Assembly (NCBI GenBank): GCA_012840015.1
Contig: DUMF01000015.1
Span: 1-64,000, forward strand
Direction of reading: 5' to 3'
From: Bacillota bacterium
GTDB lineage: Bacteria > Bacillota > Sulfobacillia > DUMF01
Length of the DNA stretch: 64,000 bases
The notes under the pieces were generated by a model that was not told the DNA's origin, searched no databases, and saw only the letters and a program-made list of their open reading frames with translations. The position numbers were made by a program, and so were the translations under genes. Shown here one piece after another: positions 8,028 to 15,726 of the stretch. The first letter of the stretch is position 1; every line of letters starts with the position of its first letter.

Positions 8028-9333
8028 TAGCTTCCATCGATATGCGTTGGCAGCTGTCGCCTCGAGTATCGCGGCTTTTGGCGCAACACGCTTGACCCTA
8101 AAAGGGTTGAACGTCGTGGTAATGTTTACCCTAATCCACGGCATGGCGAACTTGACTCCTTTGGAACTCGGATTTCTGCCGAAAACAAGTATCGGCCCCA
8201 GTGCTTGTATAGCATCGGTGTTCGTTCTTGACCCGTGGAGCGGAGCGCTCAGTACCTTCTGTTCTTCAATGCTAGAGCTCGCTGCCAAGCCCTTCCAGGA
8301 GGTAGCACCCAGTATGTCTAAGGCCGTCCTTTCGGTTTTTATGGGCGGGATCTGTCGCCATTGGGTCCTCCGGGTAGGGGGGTCCCATGTCTTGGCGGCG
8401 GCAGCTGCTGTCCTCGTCTTCCTCACCTGTTATACATTAATACCAGGTTTTCTCGAGATGGCCCGGTTGCGATTGCCACTTCTACCTGCTTGGGGCAAAG
8501 AAATCCGCACGCTGGCCCCGAAACTTCCAGTGATCTTGGGGCTTGCCTTCCTGCTACGCGAGGTTCTGGTCGCCAATGTCTCGAGCGGCTGGGCTTGGGT
8601 GCCTGTACTCTTTGTAATCGCTGCACTTGCAGTTTATGCTTCCACGATGTCCAGACGAATGGAAGAGCTCTTCTCCAGCACGCTTACGACGCTGGTACCC
8701 ATAATTTTGCGAAGTGGGGGCATACACGGGGATCGGATATTCGTTCTACGGGTGGCTTCTCACGCTGCCGCTATCGCCCAAAAGCTCTTACTGCCAGAAC
8801 CGTACGTGAGGTCCGTTTATTATGGCGCCCTTCTTCATGACATTGGCTTCGTGGCCGAAGGGAAAGATGAATCGGAGCACGTCCAAATCGGGTATGAGAT
8901 CGTTAAGGGAATCGACACCCTGAAGGACGCAGCCAGCTTCGTCTTGCACCATCACGAGCGCTTTGACGGGAAAGGCTATCCGCTCGGCCTTTCAGGAAGA
9001 GACATTCCTCTCGGTGCCAGGATCATCGCCGTAGCCGACCGTTACGTGTCGCTTACTACTGCCCCCCCAAATGGACACTCCGTTTCCATTCAGGAGGCTC
9101 TGAAAACGATGCGGGCGTCCGCAGGGGTACAATTTGACCCCGATCTCGTGGAGTTGATCACGGAAACCGCCGAGGAAGAGGAGGAATTAGGGTTTGCTGT
9201 TTTTTTTGACAATTATTGCTTCGGTTCTAGTAGGAATCCTCAGAGGTGGAAAGCTGAGTCGCCTGGGCAACATATCTGTCAAATGGTGGTGGGCATTGAT
9301 TCTAGCCCTGGCGATAAGACTGTCTCTTCATAG
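7987..9333 (+). CDS. Second membrane HD-GYP protein, with a degenerate c-di-GMP pocket
   Basis: This 448-residue protein overlaps its upstream homologue by 41 bases. It has a membrane sensor (about 15-220) and an HD-GYP domain with metal ligands kept (HD 284-285, H298, HHH 321-323, GKGYP 328-332, D351). HDxGK has become HDIGF, however, and the segment between HD and the next histidine is 15 residues shorter than in its neighbour, removing the KxGI..PG stretch that contacts substrate. It may have altered specificity or act as a receptor. The last 47 residues are encoded in the region that also encodes the start of the DUF5317 gene, so the natural C-terminus or the local sequence is doubtful. 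Confidence 0.82.
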   Translation: MQFPKHPISIQRYSSFHRYALAAVASSIAAFGATRLTLKGLNVVVMFTLIHGMANLTPLELGFLPKTSIGPSACIASVFVLDPWSGALSTFCSSMLELAAKPFQEVAPSMSKAVLSVFMGGICRHWVLRVGGSHVLAAAAAVLVFLTCYTLIPGFLEMARLRLPLLPAWGKEIRTLAPKLPVILGLAFLLREVLVANVSSGWAWVPVLFVIAALAVYASTMSRRMEELFSSTLTTLVPIILRSGGIHGDRIFVLRVASHAAAIAQKLLLPEPYVRSVYYGALLHDIGFVAEGKDESEHVQIGYEIVKGIDTLKDAASFVLHHHERFDGKGYPLGLSGRDIPLGARIIAVADRYVSLTTAPPNGHSVSIQEALKTMRASAGVQFDPDLVELITETAEEEEELGFAVFFDNYCFGSSRNPQRWKAESPGQHICQMVVGIDSSPGDKTVSS

Positions 9334-9772
9334 ACTTGCCGGGAGTGGCCTAATAGGGAGTTCCGGTGCCGCCGCTATGAACCTGGCATCTTACGCCTTG
9401 CTACTGGTGGCAGCAACTTTAAACATAGAGGCCTTCCCTGGCCTGGGATGGATACTCATAGGAGTTGCTGCCAACGGATGGGTCATCTTCATAAACGGAG
9501 GCAAAATGCCCATTTCCCCTTCTGCCCTGGCAGTACTGGGGTTGGACAGAACGCCCGAATATGCCCAGCTAATCTCAGGTGCGAGTTATACTCATAAGCT
9601 GGCTGCAGCTGATACCAAACTACGATTCCTGGGCGACATCATACCATTGTGGCTCCCGTTTACGCAGCCGGTTGCAGCGAGCCTGGGAGATATCGCCATA
9701 TGTATTGGAGGTTTTATATTGATTCAGAGGCTGATGTTAGATACCAAGAGTAAATGGGGGAGCGAAAAGTGA
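9194..9772 (+). CDS. DUF5317 membrane protein
   Basis: The 192-residue product is a multi-pass membrane protein starting MLFFLTIIASVLVGILRGG and carrying the family-type INGGKMPISPSAL and FLGDIIPLWLPF segments. Its function is unknown. The start is TTG at 9194 behind GAGGAGG at a good distance. The first 140 bases overlap the 3' end of the HD-GYP gene in another frame, although the N-terminus looks genuine for the family. It ends in a GTGA overlap with the MreB homologue, so the four genes probably form one operon. Confidence 0.78.
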   Translation: MLFFLTIIASVLVGILRGGKLSRLGNISVKWWWALILALAIRLSLHRLAGSGLIGSSGAAAMNLASYALLLVAATLNIEAFPGLGWILIGVAANGWVIFINGGKMPISPSALAVLGLDRTPEYAQLISGASYTHKLAAADTKLRFLGDIIPLWLPFTQPVAASLGDIAICIGGFILIQRLMLDTKSKWGSEK

Positions 9773-10773
9773 GCGTGGGCATAGGAGTAGACTTGGGGAC
9801 CGCTACCGTATTGGTGTACATACAGGGTAGAGGGATAGTACTCAAGCAGCCATCCGTCGTTGCCATCGACGCATCGACGAGAAAAGTGTTGGCGGTAGGA
9901 GATGAGGCCAGCAAAATGCTTGGGAAAACCCCTGGCAATATTTTGGCTATACGGCCATTGAGGAGCGGTGTTATCGCTGAATATGACGTTACGGAGGCGA
10001 TGCTACGCCACTTCTTACAGAACGCCTGTAGCGGCATTCTGAAACCAGATATCGTGATCTCTGTGCCTTCGGGTGCGACTTCTGTGGAGAAGAGAGCAGT
10101 TGTAGAAGCCGCAAAGCAGGCTGGAGCGCGAAAGGCGCTCGTGCTTTATGAGCCGTTGGCCGCTGCATTAGGTGCAGGATTGGATGTTTCGGCACCAAAA
10201 GGCCACATGGTAGTGGACATCGGTGGAGGGACCACCGAAATGGCCGTAATCTCGTTGGGGGGCATTGTGGTCTCGCGATCTATAAGAGTGGCCGGTGATG
10301 CTTTCGACGAAGCAATTATCCAGATGGTTAAGCGGGAGCACAACGTACTGATCGGCGAACGATCGGCCGAAGAAGCCAAGATCAACGCCGGCTCTGCAGT
10401 TCACGGGCGCACAGATGAGTTCGAAGTGCGTGGGCGAGACCTAGTAACGGGTCTTCCCCGAAACGTTACCCTTTCTTCAGAGGCGATACTTTACGCCATC
10501 AAGCCCGCGCTCGAAGAGATATGTTCCGGCGTAATTGACATGTTGGAGACGACTCCACCGGAGCTTTGCGCCGATATACTTGACTCGGGCATCACCCTAA
10601 CCGGTGGAGGCAGTCTCTTGTATGGGATGGACGCATTACTTTCCGAGAAGACTGGTATTCGGGTAAATAGGTTTGAAGATCCTGTGGCGGCTGTCGCTTT
10701 GGGGTGTGGGCGAGCACTGGATTTCCCAGAGATTCACGAGGGGCATGTTGCGGTACTTCGTAGACTCGCATGA
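9769..10773 (+). CDS. mbl: MreB/Mbl-type bacterial actin
   Basis: The protein (334 residues from GTG 9769) belongs to the actin-like MreB family that guides lateral cell-wall synthesis. ATP-binding motifs are visible: GVDLGTATVLVY at the N-terminus, VDIGGGTTEMAV in the middle and LTGGGSLLYGMD near the C-terminus. The GTG lies behind GGGGGAG and overlaps the upstream stop; an in-frame ATG at 9754 is possible. In Bacillus the paralogue mbl is next to spoIIID and flhO-flhP, and here all of these lie within 6 kb, which favours Mbl over MreB proper. A strong terminator follows. Confidence 0.9.
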   Translation: MSVGIGVDLGTATVLVYIQGRGIVLKQPSVVAIDASTRKVLAVGDEASKMLGKTPGNILAIRPLRSGVIAEYDVTEAMLRHFLQNACSGILKPDIVISVPSGATSVEKRAVVEAAKQAGARKALVLYEPLAAALGAGLDVSAPKGHMVVDIGGGTTEMAVISLGGIVVSRSIRVAGDAFDEAIIQMVKREHNVLIGERSAEEAKINAGSAVHGRTDEFEVRGRDLVTGLPRNVTLSSEAILYAIKPALEEICSGVIDMLETTPPELCADILDSGITLTGGGSLLYGMDALLSEKTGIRVNRFEDPVAAVALGCGRALDFPEIHEGHVAVLRRLA

Positions 10774-10778
10774 TTTTA

Positions 10779-10818
10779 AGCTGGGAAAAGGTAATAACCT
10801 TTCCCAGCTCGCCTTTTT
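10779..10818 (+). terminator. Intrinsic terminator after mbl
   Basis: A long stem (AGCTGGGAAA... pairing with TTTCCCAGCT, 10779-10809, AATA loop) is followed by a CTTTTTG tract. The minus-strand side lacks a clear U-run, so it mainly ends the plus-strand operon rather than the convergent DUF1657 gene. Confidence 0.8.
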
Positions 10819-10830
10819 GCTGTCTCCCGG

Positions 10831-11091
10831 CTATCTTCTGGTTTGACCCTGGCCATGCTGGCCCTGTTGCTCCTGGGTCTGACCGAATACCTTGTACGTG
10901 GGCTCCTGAGCTTCGACGTTTGACACTCTAGCCCTCAGGGGTCTGATCACACTGTTCTCGAGAGCGTCCGCCATCTGAGTGAAAGCCTGTTTGGCAGCCT
11001 GGTCTTGGGTGTCCAGAGCAAAGGATTTCAATTGGCTGTGTATCGACTCAGATTGAGTGAGACACTGGTGGAGTTTTTCCCCGACAGTCAC
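10831..11091 (-). CDS. DUF1657 protein
   Basis: This 86-residue helical protein starts MTVGEKLHQCL and has the DUF1657 pattern (two helices, ALDTQDQAAKQAF, then a conserved EPTYKVF near the end). DUF1657 proteins often occur in spore-formers next to SpoVA-type genes; their function is unknown. I chose the GTG at 11091 because AAAGGAGA lies 8 bases upstream; a longer frame to 11139 would overlap the CPBP gene. The C-terminus is a short Gln/Gly-rich tail. Confidence 0.85.
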   Translation of the reverse strand: MTVGEKLHQCLTQSESIHSQLKSFALDTQDQAAKQAFTQMADALENSVIRPLRARVSNVEAQEPTYKVFGQTQEQQGQHGQGQTRR

Positions 11092-11125
11092 TGTACTTCT
11101 CTCCTTTCTCGTACTGTCGTTTGTA

Positions 11126-11950
11126 TTATTCCAATCCACCCTGCCGGGCTATTCTTTTAAAACTACGAACCAATAAAACGGCAATTACTGCCGTTACGAT
11201 TATCGTAGCCTCCGGACCGTATCCGCCGCCCGTCAAAAGCGTGGGAACACCCGCTCTTTCTGTAAACACTACCAACCCCTGGAATCTGCTGCCCTGCGGC
11301 GGCACCACCTCCAAAAGAGTCATCTGCACCCAGTTCCAACCGAGATGAAACCCGATGGCAGACCACAGGCTGCCCGATTCGGCCACCATCAAGACCAAAA
11401 GCACTCCAATCGCAAAGACGTTGATCAAAACGAGCGGCGCATAACCGGGGTTTACGTAGTGAATCACGCTGAATACCAGGGAAGATACCACCATGGCGGG
11501 AATGAGACCGTGCCGGCGCCGAAGCATTTGCATTATATAACCCCTGAAAAACAGTTCTTCCCCAAATGCCACGCCAGCAGACCTGAAAAATCCAGACAAG
11601 GGGATCGCCCACGTGAAAGCGGCCACCCGCTGGTAGGTGACGGCCCCCACAAGCCACTGTACTATGGGAACTATGGCCATCGCACCTCCACCAACCAGTG
11701 TACCGCGAACTACCCTTCTCCAGGCTGCCCCGGGCGAAAGCTTCAGCCCGATTTCGGCAAATCGTCTTTTGTCAAAAAACGACTGAAGTATAAACACGAA
11801 AAGCAGCGAGATTCCGACATAGGCAAGCGCTCCCACCAGCTCTGCCAAAGGAGGTTTTAACGTGCTGTATACAGTCGCAGATTCGGCGAGTAGTGCAGCC
11901 ACGAGAAAAACAGCAAGCCCCATGGCGGTCCTGTTAATGCTCCTCAACAC
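11126..11950 (-). CDS. CPBP-family (CAAX-like) intramembrane metalloprotease
   Basis: The 274-residue protein has about eight membrane helices and the CPBP/Abi glutamic-type signature: GEELFFRGYI (EExxxR), FSVIHYVNPG (histidine) and a final HLGWNW. Family members cleave or process prenylated or small membrane peptides; the substrate here is unknown. The start is GTG at 11950. It lies 14 bases downstream of the SDR-like gene and 34 bases ahead of the DUF1657 start, so the three may be co-transcribed. Confidence 0.9.
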   Translation of the reverse strand: MLRSINRTAMGLAVFLVAALLAESATVYSTLKPPLAELVGALAYVGISLLFVFILQSFFDKRRFAEIGLKLSPGAAWRRVVRGTLVGGGAMAIVPIVQWLVGAVTYQRVAAFTWAIPLSGFFRSAGVAFGEELFFRGYIMQMLRRRHGLIPAMVVSSLVFSVIHYVNPGYAPLVLINVFAIGVLLVLMVAESGSLWSAIGFHLGWNWVQMTLLEVVPPQGSRFQGLVVFTERAGVPTLLTGGGYGPEATIIVTAVIAVLLVRSFKRIARQGGLE

Positions 11951-11964
11951 AATACGAATCCCCC

Positions 11965-13077
11965 CTACGAGGCATAGATCTTATCCAACACCGCAATGAA
12001 CGCCTTCAATATTTCTTCGCGTTCCAGAGCTACCCTAGATACCTCCCTTAAAGCATCGGGATCTTTTGTAAACCTCGCCGCTTCTTCGGGAACCCGCCTA
12101 CAGTATTCTACCAGCCTGCTTATTAACCTCTTCAACTCCGGATATTCAGAGCGAAACTGATTCAATGCCAGCTGATCAGAGGCTTCGATTTTCTGGAGCC
12201 GCGCTAAAAGATCGGCAGCCAAGCGCGCCCAAGCACTTATGGACATCCCTGTCGCCGCTTTAAATTGTGCTTTGGCAATGGGCCTCAAGAATATAGGCAA
12301 CCTGTTGAAATCTGCCTCGGTGAATTGGATGACCTCCTGAAAACGTCGTCCGAGATCCACGGCTCGACGAAGCGTTCGCTCTGGTACCAATTCGATCAAG
12401 AAAAGCGGTCTTGCCTGCGCGGCTTTATCGAGTACAGTGCTGCCGTCCACTACTTTACCGTGGTATTCGGATGCCAAAGCGACGGCTAAGTAGGCCGCAG
12501 CAGCCCCCACGAGTCGCGGAGGAATCGAACCTGTGTCCAATGCCACGATATGCACACCCGCTTTCTCGTGCTGCAGCTCAGCCGCGATACTTCTGGTGAG
12601 GCCCACTATTCCCTGCGTTGAAGCGATAAACGCGCTCATACGCGGCCTTGCCTCGGTTGATACCATGTTGATTATAGTACCACGTCCCATAGCCAACATT
12701 CCCGGCAGAAACCCTTTGCACGTCAGGAAAGCCCTGCGCAAGTTAACTGCAATCATGCTGTCCCATAACGCCACACTGGTCTCGAGGAAAGGCTCGCCTG
12801 GACTGATGGCCAAACTGTTTACCAACAAGCTCACCGGCCCTAAAGTCTCTCGGACCCGCTGGGCTACGTGGGCAACGTCCTCTTCTCTCGACACGTCGCA
12901 CTCAACGAAAAGAGCCCTACCGCCGCCCTCTCTGATTGAGCTGGTAATCGCTTCACCCCTACCCGATACGTCGCAGATAGCTACCGCCGCGCCGAGCCTC
13001 CACAGAGCTCGTGCGACTCCCTCGCAAACATCTCCAGCCCCGCCTGTAACAAACGCTACTTCCCCTAGCAGATCCAT
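11965..13077 (-). CDS. Short-chain dehydrogenase-like pseudoenzyme with a C-terminal helical domain
   Basis: Residues 1-215 follow the SDR Rossmann fold closely (VAFVTGGAG, ECDVS at 59-63, VNLRRAF at 111-117, GLTRSIAAEL at 159-168). All the signature motifs are broken: TGxxxGxG is TGGAGDVC (11-18), NNAG is NSLA (87-90), and catalytic YxxxK is FIAST, with Phe150 for Tyr and Thr154 for Lys. Ser140 remains. Dehydrogenase activity is therefore unlikely. Residues 225-370 form a charged helical extension (IQFTEADFNRLPIFLRPIA...) not typical of SDRs. The gene is transcribed away from the c-di-GMP-controlled flagellar genes. A structural or sensory role is inferred. Confidence 0.75.
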   Translation of the reverse strand: MDLLGEVAFVTGGAGDVCEGVARALWRLGAAVAICDVSGRGEAITSSIREGGGRALFVECDVSREEDVAHVAQRVRETLGPVSLLVNSLAISPGEPFLETSVALWDSMIAVNLRRAFLTCKGFLPGMLAMGRGTIINMVSTEARPRMSAFIASTQGIVGLTRSIAAELQHEKAGVHIVALDTGSIPPRLVGAAAAYLAVALASEYHGKVVDGSTVLDKAAQARPLFLIELVPERTLRRAVDLGRRFQEVIQFTEADFNRLPIFLRPIAKAQFKAATGMSISAWARLAADLLARLQKIEASDQLALNQFRSEYPELKRLISRLVEYCRRVPEEAARFTKDPDALREVSRVALEREEILKAFIAVLDKIYAS

Positions 13078-13341
13078 AGACCTTCCCCCTCTGACGCCTG
13101 CTCTTCCTACACAGTATTAGGAATCCGCCTTTCCGGTCACCCAGAAAACAACGGGGTTCTGGTTTTGAGTGACTAACCCTCAGACCAGGGATCAGGGCCC
13201 GCCTTAAGGCCATTCACCTCTTACTTTCACGTCGCATGCATCCTGGCATGCGATCAGACTTCGTCGCAGAAAACGGTTTGGCCATTCATCATGGCAAAAT
13301 GATCCTTCCCCAAGAAGGATTTTGAAGGAGCTTGGCGAAGA
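13078..13341. other. Intergenic stretch without a gene, upstream of the riboswitch
   Basis: This divergent region must hold the promoters of the SDR-like gene (minus) and the flagellar transcript (plus), but I see no convincing -35/-10 pair on either strand. One 7-bp hairpin (13302-13308 with 13314-13320, loop CCCAA) ending in TTTT lies just before the riboswitch and might be a weak terminator or part of its fold. Confidence 0.4.
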
Positions 13342-13344
13342 CAT

Positions 13345-13437
13345 ACTCAGTCCGACAAAGGCAAACCCGTCGAAAGGCGGCGACGCAAAGCCACGGGTCT
13401 AAAGCTTTCAGCCATGACCGCCGGGCTGCCGAAGATA
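13345..13437 (+). ncRNA. Cyclic di-GMP-I (GEMM) riboswitch
   Basis: The stretch has the conserved elements of class I c-di-GMP aptamers in the right order: AAAGGCAAACC (13357-13367), a hairpin CCGTC-GAAA-GGCGG with GNRA tetraloop (13367-13380), CGACGCAAAGCC (13381-13392), the tetraloop-receptor-like GGGTCTAAAG (13395-13404), and a second arm with ACCGCCGGGCTGCCG (13417-13431). It is directly followed by an intrinsic terminator and then flhO. By analogy with clostridial examples, c-di-GMP binding probably favours termination and lowers flagellar expression. The window also encodes one cyclase and two HD-GYP proteins. Confidence 0.9.
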
Positions 13438-13440
13438 CGG

Positions 13441-13478
13441 ACCTTCTGGTGCGTCTGCTGCCGGAAGGTATTTTGTTT
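13441..13478 (+). terminator. Riboswitch-linked intrinsic terminator ahead of flhO
   Basis: A 9-bp stem (13441-13449 with 13461-13469, one G-U pair) is followed by ATTTTGTTT. It ends 26 bases before the flhO start and begins 3 bases after the aptamer, the usual layout of a transcriptional expression platform. Confidence 0.75.
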
Positions 13479-13504
13479 CCGGGAGGAATTCAGGGGGGAA
13501 AGAC

Positions 13505-14263
13505 ATGATAAGGGGCATATACACCTCGGCTTCCGGAATGACGGCCGAGCTATTCCGCCAACAAGTGACCACGAACAACATGGCTAACTGCACGAGCCCC
13601 GGTTTCAAGCGGGACCTGGCAGTAATTCAATCTTTCCCGGAGATGGAGCTTTACGAAACTCGAACGATGGCTATACCTCAAAAGCCGGTGGGAAGGTTGA
13701 GCACGGGCGTTGCCGTCGGAGGAGCGTACCTTGATTCCAGCAGCGGCCCTCTTCAGCCCACTGGTAGGGACCTGGATATAGCCTTATCAGCCCCGAATAC
13801 GTACATAGCCGCCTCCAGAGGCGGGAGTACTGTTTACCTGCGTACGGCCTCCCTGCGAGTGGATTCTTCCGGCTATCTGATAACCGCTGGGGGAGACATG
13901 GTGCAGAGTAGCAGCATGTCACCGATCTACGTCGGCCAAGGCGAGACTCCATGGATAGATGAATCGGGTCACGTGCACTCCGCCTCCGGGCTCCGGGGCT
14001 CGTTGCGCCTGGTTCAGTTCCCAAATCCGCGTGGGCTTCAGAAGGTAGAGGGTGGAGCGGTAGTACAAACCGATTCCAGCGGCTCCCCCTACCCGGCAGA
14101 TGTGAAGGTGCTCGTGGGGTACCTGGAAGCGTCCAACGCCTCTCCTGTGAAGGAAATGGCAGAGCTCATTTCAATCATGAGGGCTTACGAAGCCAATCAG
14201 AGGGCGATACATGCGCAAGACGAAACACTCGACAAGGCGGTGAACGAAATCGGCCGAGTGTAA
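13505..14263 (+). CDS. flhO: Flagellar hook-basal body (rod) protein, FlhO/FlgF type
   Basis: The 252-residue protein has the N-terminal rod motif (IYTSASGMTAELFRQQ..., NNMANCTSPGFKR) and the C-terminal helical motif (ASPVKEMAELISIMRAYEAN) shared by axial flagellar proteins. The next gene is a paralogue, giving the flhO-flhP pair that in Bacillus follows mbl and encodes distal rod components. The ATG is preceded by a long GGGGGGAAAG site. Expression should depend on the c-di-GMP riboswitch upstream. Confidence 0.92.
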   Translation: MIRGIYTSASGMTAELFRQQVTTNNMANCTSPGFKRDLAVIQSFPEMELYETRTMAIPQKPVGRLSTGVAVGGAYLDSSSGPLQPTGRDLDIALSAPNTYIAASRGGSTVYLRTASLRVDSSGYLITAGGDMVQSSSMSPIYVGQGETPWIDESGHVHSASGLRGSLRLVQFPNPRGLQKVEGGAVVQTDSSGSPYPADVKVLVGYLEASNASPVKEMAELISIMRAYEANQRAIHAQDETLDKAVNEIGRV

Positions 14264-14296
14264 CGATATGCAACACAACACCGGGAGGGTTGAAGA

Positions 14297-15085
14297 ATGA
14301 TCAGATCGCTATGGACGGCGGCATCGGGGATGCTGGCCCAGCAAATCAGCATGGACACCATCGCGAATAACCTCGCCAACGTGAATACCTCCGGTTTCAA
14401 AAAGAGCAGAGTGGACTTCAAAGATCTCATTTACCAAAAGCTAGGGGACAACGGCTTGGGAACTCTTCAGACGCCTGGAAGCGAAAACGCACAGGTGGGC
14501 AACGGAGTAGCTCCCGTCATATCCGGCAAGCTATTCGACCAGGGGACGCTCGAGAACACAGGCAGGCCTTTAGACGTGGCGATTCAAGGAGAGGGGTTCT
14601 TTGCAATAAGGCTGCCGGATGGCCGTACAGGTTACACCCGCGACGGCTGCTTTCATATAGACTCCCAGGGATACCTCGTGACCAGCGACGGCAACTACGT
14701 CCTATATGATGGCGGAAACCGCCTCTACATATCTCCAGAGCAAGCAAGTGGAGAAATCAGTATTTCGCCGGACGGAAGGTTCACCATCGGCGGAACATCA
14801 GGGGTATATCAGCTCAAGCTCTTCAAGTTCGCGAATCCTGAGGGTCTCACTGCGGTGGGTCAAAACTGTTTTGTAGAATCGCCCTCATCGGGATACGCGA
14901 TTTCGGGGATTCCCGGGTCCAGAGGATACGGTAACGTAGTGCAGGGATGCCTAGAGCGTTCAAACGTGTCAGTCATCGAAGAAATGGTGAGGATGATCAC
15001 CGTGCAAAGGGCATACGAACTCAACTCAAAGGCAATCCAGAGTTCAGACGAAATGCTGGGCATTGCGAACAACTTGAGACGATAA
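14297..15085 (+). CDS. flhP: Flagellar hook-basal body (distal rod) protein, FlhP/FlgG type
   Basis: The 262-residue protein starts MIRSLWTAASGMLAQQ and contains the canonical NNLANVNTSGFKKSRVDF segment, the FlgG-type GRPLDVAIQGEGFF core and the C-terminal VSVIEEMVRMITVQRAYELN helix. This is the full FlgG/FlhP architecture for the distal rod. It lies 33 bases after flhO behind GGGAGGG and 12 bases before the flgJ-like gene, so the three are one transcript under the riboswitch. Confidence 0.95.
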   Translation: MIRSLWTAASGMLAQQISMDTIANNLANVNTSGFKKSRVDFKDLIYQKLGDNGLGTLQTPGSENAQVGNGVAPVISGKLFDQGTLENTGRPLDVAIQGEGFFAIRLPDGRTGYTRDGCFHIDSQGYLVTSDGNYVLYDGGNRLYISPEQASGEISISPDGRFTIGGTSGVYQLKLFKFANPEGLTAVGQNCFVESPSSGYAISGIPGSRGYGNVVQGCLERSNVSVIEEMVRMITVQRAYELNSKAIQSSDEMLGIANNLRR

Positions 15086-15097
15086 GGAGGGGTCGCC

Positions 15098-15436
15098 TTG
15101 CGGGTTGAAAGGCCAACGACGGGTGCGGCTGCCAATGCTGCCAAAGCCGGTGAGGCCCGAACCATAAATAATGCCGAACTGAAAAAGGCCTGCAAGGAAT
15201 TCGAGGCGATTTTCCTGCTCGAGCTCCTTAAGCAAGCCAGGCTCAAACTCCTCGCCGATACCGGGGTAGACACACCGGGGAAAGCGCTGTTGGAGCAATT
15301 CGCTCTCGAGGAGCTGAGCCAAACATTGGCTTGCTCGGGCACGGGGATATCCGACCTCGTGTACGAAGCCCTCAGCCGTGCTGGTCTGCAGCGCGCAGAG
15401 TCATGTACTTACGGCGCGTCGCCTCACCGCCCCTGA
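15098..15436 (+). CDS. flgJ: FlgJ-type rod-binding protein (N-terminal domain only)
   Basis: This 112-residue protein corresponds to the rod-capping N-terminal domain of FlgJ (ELKKACKEFEAIFLLELLKQ, then GKALLEQFALEELSQTLA). It lacks the C-terminal muramidase domain of proteobacterial FlgJ, as is common in Bacillota. It should help assemble the rod encoded by flhO and flhP. The start is TTG at 15098 behind AAGGAGGGG. Its last 65 bases overlap the 3' end of spoIIID on the other strand. Confidence 0.85.
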   Translation: MRVERPTTGAAANAAKAGEARTINNAELKKACKEFEAIFLLELLKQARLKLLADTGVDTPGKALLEQFALEELSQTLACSGTGISDLVYEALSRAGLQRAESCTYGASPHRP

Positions 15437-15641
15437 GGTGCCTCTCTGCCTTATTGCGCTCGAGAATGCATTTAACCTTGGCATACAGCTGAGGATTGAT
15501 TTTAGGTAAACGTTCGGTCATGTCCTTATGCACGGTACTTTTCGATACGTTAAACGTCTTCGCTGCTTCCCTTACAGTCGAGCTGGACGATGCGATGTAC
15601 CCGGCGATCTCCAGGACCCTGTTCCAGATAGCATCGTTCAA
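15372..15641 (-). CDS. spoIIID: Sporulation transcription regulator SpoIIID
   Basis: From TTG 15641 the protein has 89 residues, the family length, with the SpoIIID helix-turn-helix (FNVSKSTVHKDMTERLP) and the basic ERHLRGGEATRRKYM tail. SpoIIID acts in the mother cell, switching part of the sigma-E regulon toward sigma-K. The TTG lies behind AAGGGGG; a longer frame to 15740 adds residues not seen in the family and runs into spoIIQ. The 3' end overlaps flgJ on the plus strand. Confidence 0.93.
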   Translation of the reverse strand: MNDAIWNRVLEIAGYIASSSSTVREAAKTFNVSKSTVHKDMTERLPKINPQLYAKVKCILERNKAERHLRGGEATRRKYMTLRAADQHG

Positions 15642-15726
15642 GCCGAGAACCCCCTTCCCGGCTGTGCGCGGTATATGAAGCACTGCTACAGTATATTGGG
15701 GGTTCTTCCTAAAGATGAATGTCCGT

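Noticed and set aside
12533-13120. 195-codon plus-strand frame opposite the SDR-like gene
   Set aside because: Composition is a Ser/Thr/Pro-rich mirror of the minus-strand gene, with no ribosome site or domain.
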